Assembly (NCBI GenBank): GCA_001179505.1
Contig: CDMY01000520.1
Span: 124,001-188,000 of the forward strand
Reading direction: 5' to 3'
Origin: Vitrella brassicaformis
Lineage: Eukaryota > Sar > Vitrellaceae
Length of the DNA stretch: 64,000 nucleotides
The notes below the pieces were generated by a model. The model saw only the letters and a program-made list of their open reading frames with translations. It made no database searches and was not told where the DNA came from. The position numbers and the translations under genes were made by a program. Shown in pieces: positions 35,381-46,300 of the stretch; position 1 is the first letter of the stretch, and the number at the start of each line of letters is the position of its first letter.

Positions 35381-36613
35381 TTAGCGGAGGGCTCGCTGGC
35401 CCTTCAGGGCAGCGATCTCGGCTTCCAGCGCTTCCACTTTCGCCTGCAGCTGCTGGGCGACTATCATTGTCTGCCACACACAAGCGAACACACAACACAC
35501 AGCAAAGGAGGGACACGGATACACACATACATGTGAAGCCTCGATTGACACGTGTGTGCTATTCACCTTGTAGAGGAGAGCGTATTGGTTCACATGGATG
35601 CTCTCTTCGGGCTCCGGGGTGCCCACGAGGTGTGCTCGATCAGTCATCACCGTGTCAGGGAAGATCGCCTGTGTGGATGGGACGCCAAAAAGACAGACGC
35701 ATCAACGGACAGAGCCGAGTGAAGAGGAACGGTGGTCTCGGGCTGCTCCATCGCACCCACCTTAAGCTCCTCGCCAATCACGCCCGTGAGTGGGGTCTCC
35801 GCCTCCGCCTGAAGCCCACGTCCGACCTCCTTACGCTGTCAGAGCGACAACACACAAAGGGAGAAGTCATTCCACCCACCCACCCACACCCTCCATCGGT
35901 ATCGTGGCGTGGGTGCCTCCCTACCTTGTATGTGTGCATCTTGATGAACCTGAACCGCTCGTAGGTGTTGCCTCGCTCCTGCTCGGGCATGATGTCCACT
36001 TGGGACAGACTGCTGCGGGTAACCATGCCGTCCCGGTCGAAGACTCTGTCGGTGAAGACTCTCCCCACCATCATGCCCGTTCCGCAGCCAACCGACCCTG
36101 CACCGACAGACAGACAGACAGACAGACACACAGACATTAGAGCTCATGGTGTCGAGCTCATATCCGCCTGCATCCACTACGGCGTGCAAAGACCTACCGT
36201 ATTGATGCATAGGCCTTCCGTTGGTCTCATCTGCCGCCACAAGCCCTGGATCAGGTTTGCCTCGAGCGGTAAGCTGGCACTGTAAGCCAAACATGCACAC
36301 AAACATACAGACAATCAGACAGACACGTGGTCGAATGCCCATCCCCATCCTATCTATGTACCTCGTCAAGCGCAATTTCCTGAACAAGACACCGCAAGCC
36401 ACGTCAATATGTCAGGATGGGCGTATTGGTTGTTTGGCCGCCTGCCCTTACCGTCGGCTTGGCGTCCCTTAGGAGCGGTTCATCGATTTGATCGGGTGGC
36501 CTGCAGGCCATCCACATCTTCCCCCCGCCGGCCGCCGGCGGTGGATACGCTGATGCTGGCGTTGCTGTCACTGCTGCCAGAGCAACAAGGAAGACGTTGA
36601 GGAGGCAAGCCAT
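35381..36613 (-). CDS. secreted protein with S74-type intramolecular-chaperone-like C-terminus, 6 exons (left paralogue)
   Basis: Exons 36613-36452, 36279-36198, 36097-35925, 35835-35761, 35668-35567 and 35470-35381 are in frame and give 227 residues. The signal peptide is MACLLNVFLVALAAVTATPASA. A short mature region follows (KMWMACRPPDQIDEPLLRD). A segment ends VTRSSLSQVDIMPEQE, then YERFRFIKMHTYKRK, TPLTGVIGEELKAIFPDTV, ESIHVNQYALLYKTMIVAQQ, and a coiled coil EALEAEIAALKGQ. This order matches Peptidase_S74 / MYRF ICA-type trimerising chaperones (SD..LK..I, then GxIAQEVxxxxPE, then VxxxxLxxLxxxAxxxL plus coiled coil). The Lys of the Ser/Lys dyad is not evident, so self-cleavage is doubtful. 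Assignment to the family is inference. Its paralogue lies head to head at 36880. Confidence 0.78.
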
Positions 36614-36879
36614 GATACACACACGGAGATCTGAGACGCGCGTCCAGGTAGGCGCGGTTCACGCCAGGCCGAGGGAGGGGGAAAAGAGGAGGGGGACCGG
36701 GGCGGCTATCGGCGAGTGGGGATCGCGTTTCTGTTGCGGCTTAGCTCGCATCGGTACTTTTCAGTTACGGATCCCCCGACCGGTAACGGCTACGGAGAAG
36801 GGAGAAGATCCGGTGATCCCAGCCCTGTCGCCTCCTCTTCACCCTTCCGAACCGCAGGTCTGTGTGCTGTGTGTGCATC
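36614..36879. promoter_or_regulatory. bidirectional promoter region between the inverted paralogues
   Basis: 266 bp between two divergent ATGs. The right 30 bp (CAGGTCTGTGTGCTGTGTGT, then GCATC before the ATG) is nearly identical to the leader of the gene starting at 30332, whereas the left leader is only loosely similar. A CGGTAACGG site lies at about 36780. No TATA box is evident. Confidence 0.5.
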
Positions 36880-38129
36880 ATGACTCGTCTGCTCGTCGTG
36901 TTCGCTGCCCTGGCAGCAGCAATGCCAGCATCAGCGAAGATGTGGATGGCCTGCAATCCAATGAATCAAATTGATGAACCGCTCCTGAGGGACTCTACGC
37001 CGACGGTAAGGGTCAGGCAGGCGGCCAAACAACCAATACGCCCAACCAACCCAGGACGTGGTTTGCGGTGTCTTGTTCAGGAAATGTTGCTTCACGCGGT
37101 AGCTGGGATGCGGATGGCCATTTGGACCACGTGTCTGTCTGATTTGTGTCTGTGTATCTTTCCCTTGCAGTGTGACCTTAGTGGTACGGGAAGAGGCGAA
37201 CCTGAACCAGTGTTGGTGGCTGCAAATGAGGACACCGGAGAGGTTGAGAATGGATCCGGTAGGTCTCTGCACGCCGTAGTGGATACAGGCGGATATGAGC
37301 TGACACCACGAGCTCTAATGTCTTTTTGTCTGGCTGTCTTCTGTGTCTGTGTGTCGGTGCAGGGGCGATGGGCTGCGGACAGAATAACATGCTGGCCAGC
37401 GTCGCGGCCGAGGAGATCCTCGACGGGACCGGCAGGGTCACCCGCAGCAGTCTGGCCCAAGTGGACATTATGCCCGAGCAGGAGCTGAGCAACACCTATG
37501 AGCGCTTCAGGTTCATCAAGATGCACACATACAAGGTAGGGAGGTACCGACGGCATGCATAGCGAGCAGGCCAAGGCAGCGATGGAGGGGGTGGGTGGGA
37601 TGGAATGATCTCCCTCGGTGTGTGCTGTCACACTGACAGCGTAAGGTGGCCGGACGTGGGCTTCAAGGGGGGGCGGAGACCCCAATCACGGGCGTCATTG
37701 GCGAGGAGCTTAAGGTGGGTGCGATGGAGCAGCCCGAGACCACCGTTCCTCTTCACTCGGCTCTGTCCGTTGATGTGTCTGATGTGTCTGTCTTTTGGGC
37801 GTCCCATCCACACAGGCGATCTTCCCTGACACGGTGATAACTAATCGAGCACACCTCGTGGGCACCCCAGAGCCCGAGGAGAGCATCCATGTGAACCAAT
37901 ACGCTCTCCTCTACAAGGTGGATAGCACACACGCGTCAATCAAGGCTTCACATGTAATGTGTGTATCCGCGTCCCTCCTTTGCTGTGTGTTGTGTGTTCG
38001 CTTGTGTGTACGTGGCAGACAATGATAGTCGCCCAGCAGCTGCAGACGCGCAGCGACAACCAGGCCAAGGCCATCGAAGCGCTGGAAGCCGAGATCGCGG
38101 CCCTCAAGGCTCAGCGCGCCCTTCGCTAA
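36880..38129 (+). CDS. secreted protein with S74-type intramolecular-chaperone-like C-terminus, 6 exons (right paralogue)
   Basis: Exons 36880-37005, 37171-37258, 37363-37535, 37640-37714, 37816-37917 and 38019-38129 are in frame and give 224 residues. The signal peptide is MTRLLVVFAALAAAMPASA. The mature start KMWMACNPMNQIDEPLLRD matches the left paralogue. Then come MGCGQNNMLASVAAEEILDG, VTRSSLAQVDIMPEQELSN, YERFRFIKMHTYKRK, TPITGVIGEELKAIFPDTVI, ESIHVNQYALLYKTMIVAQQ, and a longer coiled coil than in the left copy (AIEALEAEIAALKAQ). Downstream exons are strongly conserved between the two copies while exons 1, 2 and the linker differ, so the C-terminal domain is under constraint. Its promoter and signal peptide are almost identical to those of the unrelated Cys-rich gene at 30332, suggesting that its 5' end was donated by, or to, that gene. 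Confidence 0.8.
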
Positions 38130-38770
38130 GTAGTCGGTAGATCCATCCATCCATCCATGGTGTGTGATGGGTGGGGTGTATGTGGTCCATCAATGTGTGC
38201 ATGCGGGATGCGATGGTTGTGTGATTTTTGCAATCATCTCGACTGGCAAGCACTGAGTCTGCCCCATACATGGGGTCGATATGGGCGGGCAAGTCGTGTG
38301 GGCGTACTGTGGCTTACTTGCGCTACGTGTGCTGCCTTGGTTGTCTGTGCATTGTGTCACTTTACTGTGGCTGACTCATCCACTTTATTTGTGCAACTGT
38401 GATTTTTGGCTGGACAGATGGCCGTCCACACCGTTGGGTGCCGTGTGTGTGTGTGTGTGTTGACTGGCTGGTCAGTCAGCGGTCCTCCGAAACAGGGAGG
38501 TGCTGAGGTACCTGCGCAGATCGGCAGACACACACAGTGCCACGTGCCTGATGCATTGGATGGATGGATGATGTGTGTGAGGGAGATGCGACGTGTGACA
38601 CAGTGGGCCATTGCATTGCCGGGGCGGGACGCACAGACACATGGGGATGAGAGCACTGAAACCATCAGAAGGAAGCAACAATGTCCTCCCCTCCGATGAA
38701 CAATCCATCACACACTGAATGTTGACAGACTGCCCACCACGAATACCCGTCCATTGCCTGCGTGTAGGAC
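38130..38770 (-). repeat. dispersed repeat, copy D (with internal deletion)
   Basis: Inverse of copy C. It retains both ends but lacks the roughly 180-bp internal segment. The left TGGACAG...GTCCA site runs straight into the GTTGGGTGCC that normally follows the right site, leaving a single site at about 38412. It lies just after the stop of the right paralogue and just before the ankyrin gene. Confidence 0.8.
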
Positions 38771-38893
38771 ACTGATCCCGTCGAACGCCGTTGAAAATCT
38801 GCATGCAGACGGGGGCGCCCCCATGAATTGGGGTGATCTCTTCGTTCCTTTCCCCGTTCCTCGCTTAACCCATGGCTCAGTGAGGCGACAAGC

Positions 38894-40308
38894 ATGGGCA
38901 TCATCCTTGCCATCCTGGACGAGGTGGGTGCGGGCTCAATATGTCATCCAATGACACGACCAAACGTACCACCACACCTGTCTGCCTTACGTTATGATAT
39001 GTGCAGGTCCGTCAGGACCGGAGGGAGTCAAAAAGGTCATTCATTACCAGCGCACGGCCAGACGAAGCCACCAAGTGAGACAAGCGAGTCAGAGAATGAC
39101 AGACACGCACCAGACACCGCTGAATGGCCTGGTGTGTTGCTTTTCCATGCACAAAGGACGCTGGAGTTTATGCGCATCAGTGTGACACCTGACATCAGCC
39201 ACACACTCCACCGCTCGTGGATACCGGGTGAATGAGGAGGGCTCTACACACATATGTGTGTGATTGTCCGACATGCATGCAGGTCGCTCCCGCGGGGAGC
39301 CAATACATGTGGCCGCATATCATGCGAACCGGAAGCCCATAAATCGGTGGAGACTGTGGTATGTGGAGGCGATGTGGAAGGCACCGGACGATCCGTACTG
39401 AGGTGTCTTCCTTTCTTTTCTGCAGGTACACCATCAAGTACTCGGGGAGAGACATCAACGAAAGGCATGCAGCGCATGCGCGTTGAATGGAGGGAGGGAA
39501 GACGGTATTTCCATCTGTGTCTCACGCGGCAGGGACGTTGATGGCATGACACCTTTGTATTTGGCGACGATGAATGGACAGCTGCCGGGCGTCCGCATAT
39601 TGCTGTCTGCCGGGGCCATAGTCAACCAAAGAACAGATCACGGGTGGACGCCTCTCGCGTGTGCCGCATTCCAGGTGCCAGAATAGGCATACACACATAC
39701 GTATACAGAAGTTTATATGTACAGGGTTACCTGTACATATTGAGGTATCTGCTGAGTGAGGGCAGCGACCCCAATGCATGCCACCCAGAGGAGAAAATCA
39801 CCCCATTGATGCTCATTGCTGCATCGTACTGACACGCACAGGATGCATGCACGTATCGCTGACACGTGTACCGATCCTTTCATGTGTGCCATCCCTTGTG
39901 TCATGTGTGTCTATGCAGGCCGCGCATATATAACACCTTTCTGGTGGAACAGAGGCACCGAAGGGAACGCCGTAGAATACTCCAGGCATGTGCTTGTGTG
40001 CAAGTGTCCGTGTATTGTGCGTATACCCACCTGTCCATTTGTGTGTGTGCATGGCAGCAACAATTCCACGAGCAGCAACAACTTCTCCAAGAGATGCAGC
40101 AGTTCGTGTCTCAGCAACGAGGCGTGAGGGAGACACGTGCACCGATGACAACACTGTATGTATGTATGTATGTATGTATGTGCCTATCTACACAACAGGT
40201 CAGCCGTCCGTCAAGCCAGCAGCCCTCACAGTCGCCTTCCCGCTCGCCATCACGTACGCACAGAAAGAAAGAAAGAAAGAAAGACAGGCCGACGGACTAC
40301 ATACCACA

Positions 40309-40340
<32 letters not shown>

Positions 40341-43300
40341 AAAGCACCTACGTGTGTCTGTGTGCAGGCCGTTTCTCCCTGAAGCCTCCGTCCGAGAAGC
40401 TCTGGACAGCGAAGTCCCTCATGGATCGCGCCATGAGCTTAATCATGAAGATGAAGAGTGGCATCAGTTAGTGACAAAAATTGGAAACTGACGTATGCGT
40501 GCGTGGCTGTCACTCTGTGTCACCAGTCTCGCCTCCGATGTCTCCCCAATCGCTCAAGTCGCCCACACGGGGAGGTGAGGTCGGTCCGCCAAAATAAACA
40601 GGAGGCACCTCCTTTAGTTGCGGGTGTGCAGGCGTCTTTTTCCGCCTGTCGACTGTGAAAACGCCAAGCGAGGCCGGCACTGTGCAGTCGAGTGAGTTTG
40701 TTCTGACTAGGAATCAAAGACAAAGGTGTACGTCCACGAACGGATGGATGTCTTTAGGGGTGGGAAGCATCACGTCTCCGTCGTCGGTGCGCATGTCTAA
40801 GCGTCAGCTGCAACTCAAGGGACAGTTCAAGAAGGCCCCGCTGCATATCAGGTATGTGGCCTGGGGACATGAGTGTAACATGTCCTTTATGTATGGATGG
40901 TGGGCTTGTGTGTGTCAGGGAGCGTTATGGACAGGAGGGTGAGGCCAAGTGGATGGAGGCAGCACACGCGTGGAGACTCAACAAGGGTAAACATGTCATC
41001 ACATTCACGCATCGATGGATGAAGGGTGGAAGACAGGTGCATTGATGTGATTAAACCGATCAGGCAGCTGGTCGATTGTGATGCTGGACGCCTTCTTCGA
41101 GTCCTGTAGGGGGATGACAGACTCACGGGTACAAACGGCACCACGCCACAGCAGTGAGGAAGAAACTGCATGGACCTTCACGCAGGCTGAAACTCGCCGC
41201 GGGTCCATCACTGTCCGTGTCTCGGAGGCAATCGCCAGCGTTTCGAAGGTGCAGACCAGCCAACTTCCACATCCGGCCGTGAATGAATGCACGCGGCATG
41301 GCATGGCCTGACATGTTTGCAGCGCTTCTTCATGCGGCCGTCGAAGCGACCTGCCATCGCTATCAACCTGGAGCAAAAGGACAAATACGGGAGAACTGCC
41401 CTCATGTACGCAGGTGGGTATGGAAAGGTGTGTATACACACATATGGATGCATACGAATGTGCATTCACAGCCACGTACGGCCACGAGGAGACCGTGTCT
41501 CGCCTCATTTACGAAGGGGCTGACCCACTCGCAACTACCAACAAAGGTCCTTTCATTGATGCAGAAACATACGGGTAGACCCGTGAGTGAATAGATGTGT
41601 GTGCAGGCGAGTCTGCGCTTCACCTGGCTGTGCGTTTCAACCACCTGGACACGTGTGAGCTGCTTCTCAAGGCGGGTGTCGACGCGAACATCACTGACAG
41701 CCTCCTGCAGGCAAACTGGCACGAGACAAACATCCACATATGAATGCAGACATGCCTGGAACGGTGTGTGTGCGTGTTACAGACGCCTTTGCACCTGGCC
41801 ATCCAGTGCAACCACCACTTTGTGGCTGAGCTGCTGCTGTCCTTCCGTGCCCGAGTGGAGTTGTCGGACGCCAACGGCAAGAGCCCACTCTACCTGTGTC
41901 TTGACAAGCTCCCGCACACCAGCAAGTACATATCGTCACACACATTCACGCCATGCTAATCTGCTAATGTGTATGTATGGCACACACAGTCTGTTTTCCT
42001 TGTGCGTCAAGCACGCGGCCAACATATGCCAGGTGAGAGAGAAAGAGACAGTCTCATTCGTCATTGCATGGGATGTGTGTACACAGGTGGACCCGCGTGG
42101 CTGGAACCTGCTCATCTACGCTATCGAGAACAACGTGGTGCGCACAAACGCATCGAGACATCCACTTTGTCCCAATGTCTCTCTGCTTCCCTCGTGTCTG
42201 TGCAGGGCGATTACATTCTTCCGATCGTGGAGCGCATGGCTGAGGTGGAAAAGGCGGACATGATCAACTTCAGGGTAGACTCAATGGCTTTTGTCCGCAT
42301 GCGCATACGCACGTATCTGTGTCTGTCTGCCATCAGGATCCGCTGCAGCGCACGCCGCTGCACCACGCGTGTGCCAAGGGAGACGTGGCAAGCGTCAAGA
42401 AACTCATCGACTTGGAGGCCGATGTCTTCGCAAAAGTAAGTACCCACAGAATGTACACGCACGCCAAGGTGCGTGACCTTGGTACATTGTGCGCGCTCCG
42501 TTGTTCCATCAGGACCATCTTGGCTACACAGCTCTTCACCTGTCGTGCGAAGAGGGCAATTTGTCGGTGGTACACATCATGATCGACTCCACACCCGAGT
42601 GAGTGAGAAACCGAGACACACACATGCACATCGTATATGTATCCGCAGCATTGACGAGCCGAATAAATTCGGCGAGACCCCGATACACTTGGCAGCACAC
42701 AACGGACACATTGTACGTCCGCGTACGAATACGTACGGGCACTCACACACGTGTCACTGTGTGCACAGGCGGCGATGCTCGCACTTCTCGACCCGGAGTT
42801 GGCCATCGTGCCCGCTGACACAACCATTGTACACAACAACACACAGAAATGCACCTTCACACGCACTCGCGCATCGATGTGTGTGAATGTGTGTCCAGAC
42901 AGACGCATCCGGCCGGACGCTGCTGATGAAGGCATGTATGTCGGGCCACATCGACCTGGTCCACCTGCTCCTCAAGACCAGACAAGCCGACAGATCGCCG
43001 GCAGACATGGCCGCGTTCGACATACCGCCACAGAGCGTGAGTATACGCCTACAACCAGGAAGGCATGGACGGACGAATTAAAGGGCAAATTCATGCTCGA
43101 CTGTGTGTCTCGTATGCAGGTGAATGCTGTGGACAACCACGGCTTCACCGCTCTGATGCTGGCGTGCCGTGAAGGCCACTGGCAGATCATACCAGCACTC
43201 GTACTGGAGGCCGCCAGCGTCTCTGGTCAACAAATCAACCCAACGGAGGGAAGGGTATGCATCGCCTGTATGTCTCTCTGAATATGAACAGCCAAGGACC

Positions 43301-46300
43301 GCGACGGGTGGACTGCATTGCACTGGGCGGCACACGAGGGGGAGGCACGTGTCGTCGCGTCACTAATCGAGGTGAGGAAACTGGCATATGCAGTCTTGTG
43401 CATATGCATGATGTGACGGGTCCGTCAGGTGGGAGCAGGAGTTGACACACAGGAGAATGCAGGATGGACCCCGCTGATGCTGGCATCGGCATCCGGCCAC
43501 GAGGAGGCGTCCAGCGTGCTCATCGACCACGGTGCATCAATACGTAGAGAGAAGAAAGATCTCATGCACATCTCCATCTGTGTGGTGCAGGTGCTGATCC
43601 GTACAGGCGCAACATGAACGACGACACGGCTTACACCATCACCAGGAGGAACGGACACACCGCCATCGTCCAGGTACCTACAAACTTGGCTGGCTGCCCC
43701 TCTGCTTGCCTGCCTGCATCTCCGTGCCAACACGACGCACAGGAGCTGGTCGATGCCATGCGCGTCCGCCCCGAGCGCTTGGTCGCCGCAAAGGACCAAG
43801 AAAGACCCGAAGAAGAGGTGAGCCGCCCCATGAGACGAGACACTCAGCCACGAGCATGTGTGCCTTTTTTTGTGTGTGCGGATAGGAGGAGGAGGAGCCC
43901 CTTGAGGATGAGGGAGAGGCTCTGCCCGAGGCGTTCCGGCTGTGGAAGGACATCGACAAACGGAAGAGACGGACAGGTAGAATCGTCAAGACAGAGGTCA
44001 GTGAGCTGCTCAGCGGGCAGAAGGGAGGCAGGCAGGGAAAGAGACATGCACACATTTTCGTCATCCCGTATGCTTCTGTCCACCATGCAGGGCGTGCTGT
44101 ACGTCAGTCTGTTGTCGGCGCAGAATCTCTATCTCGAGGGCATCGGCAAAGTGAGTGATCCGATGGCAACCATGTGTGCGCACCCATCCACGTGTGATTG
44201 TGTGTCAGCTTCATCCATACGCCTTCACATCCTTTTCCAACCAGCACAATGCCCCCAATGTCGGCTTCTTCTCGCCCGCATGCCCCAGCACATCAACACC
44301 GGTACACAGCTACACATGCGGATTCTTGTCCGCTCAGTAACATCAACACCGGCCATGAAGGTGCACACACACACACTGACTATGTGTTTCCGTCCGCGCA
44401 GGTGTACTTCCACACGATGCGGTTCGCCTTCACCGATCTGGACGAGGACGCCTGTCTGGCCATACAGCTCCTCTCGGCACCCTTCCCCGCTGAACCAGAG
44501 GTACAAGCACCCACACAAATTCTTCCTTGACAACACCAACGACATTGCATGTCATCAGGGAAAGCACGCGGATGCTGCTTACGCCAAGCCAATCACCTCC
44601 AGGACGGATCTCGCGCGCAAGTCGGACCAGTCCTCCCGTGCAACGTCCAAGGCGGAGAGTCTCATGCAGGCGGACGACGATCTCGTCAACCCCTTCCAGC
44701 GCCAGGTTGACGGCAAGAAGAACGCCGTCAACCTGGCGGGCGAGTGGAGCGGCGCGTCGGTCAGGAGGACAGAAACATTCGAGGGAACCAAGGCCAGGCA
44801 ACGAGTCCGCGTGGAGATTCCACAGGTGCCCACGCAGACACACAAAGCTTCCATGCACGGCAACACGCAGTCCATCCTTACAGTCAGCGTTGCTGCCCCG
44901 CGGCCCGGCAGTCGAGGTGATCGCTCGGGGAGACGCGGCCACCCAAAAGAAGGGCAGAGACGCAAAATCCAAGGCCGGCATCCAGACGCGAGACAGCTTT
45001 CGCAGCGAGGTAGGCAGCAAGCAGCCGTGAATGTCTATCTTGTGTACATGCCATTTGGCTGGCAGGGATATGATGAGGACCAGGAGGGAGGCGAAGGCGA
45101 GGGCGATGCTGACGACAAGCGAGCATCGATATGGAGCTTGGGGGAGCTCGCCATGCGGTCAGCACATGAACGTGTCCACAATACGATGAAGTGTGTCTCT
45201 GCCTGTGTGCCTGCCTGCCTGCCTGGCTCAGTGCGCTGCGCCAGAAGGAGGAGGACCAGAAGGCCAAGGAGACTGCGGAGGAGGCTGAAGAGGCAAAAGA
45301 CCCCAGGGAGTGGGTGAGCAGGAATCTCAACACCGCCAGACGCAGACACATACGGAGGGATGGCAACAAATGGGATGTCTTGCTCGGCAGGACTTGAGCA
45401 AGGTGCGGACGAAAATCGACCCGAAAGAGTTCAGGCGACTCGAGAGGTCGGTGCCCAAGAGACACGTCAGACCGATGGGTCTGACAGCCATTCCTTCCGT
45501 CTCTCACTCAGGTGGAAGGATTACAACAACCGGCTGTCCTCTACCATGGCCCGCGGCGTCCCGCCGCCTCCCGTGCCCTACACACACCTGCCCATCGGCT
45601 TTGCCGTCGTGCGCCTGGACGTGCTGAAGCAGTGTGTGGAGAGCCAGCGCGCCATCAGGCTGGACAAGCACCTCAAGGGAACACCGAGGGGATCCGTCAG
45701 ATTCGAAATGCACTTTCGCCCGAGGCTGGTGCGTTATCCGCGTCCGACTGAGGCGCTTCAGCTTGATAAGGAGGCGCTGATCGAGGGCAGGGAGGCGGCT
45801 GTCCCATCATCCCAGGACATGAGTGTCGTCCATTCCATCATGCGAGTCAACACTCCTAGGTACTGACTGACTCAGAGTGGCGGAAATGCGTATGTATATG
45901 TCAATATTTGTACGTCGCCAGAGCTCATGAGTTGGCCAACGAGGTGACGAGCGAGGCGTATCTGCCTGAGGTCTTCGACTGGAGAGAGGAGAGGGTGGTC
46001 TACAAGGAAACGGCCAAGCGACGGTGATGCGAAATGGCAGCACATTCGTCGAGAGACATGTACATTGACAACACGGATGGGTTGGATGCTTACTTTGTTA
46101 GAGCTGATGTCGAGCCCCCCCTTGAGGCCACTTCGCTGCCATCCCCGAGCGAGGCCTCTCTTGCTCCGTCAGCGATGCCGTCAGCCCGATCAAAGGTCCG
46201 GGGCCCACCGTGCCAAGCCGATGCACCATACGATGAACTGATGAATGGATGGACCTGGGTCTGTGTCTTCCGCCTGCAACGATCTAATGGTCGGTCATCA

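Larger units (their letters stand above)
34515..38770. repeat. 4.2 kb imperfect inverted repeat carrying a divergent gene pair
   Basis: The left arm (repeat C plus the minus-strand gene 35381-36613) is mirrored by the right arm (plus-strand gene 36880-38129 plus repeat D). Exons 3, 4 and 5 have identical lengths in both arms (173, 75 and 102 nt), and the 3' flanks match in inverse order, for example ACCACATACACCCCACCCAT against ATGGGTGGGGTGTATGTGGT. The unmirrored centre is about 36614-36879. Confidence 0.85.

Noticed and set aside
28225-38770. Autonomous transposon or integrated virus as the origin of the repeat family
   Set aside because: No transposase, integrase, reverse transcriptase or capsid-like frame was seen in or between the copies. 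The S74-like domain alone does not make the genes viral, since they are spliced and have signal peptides.
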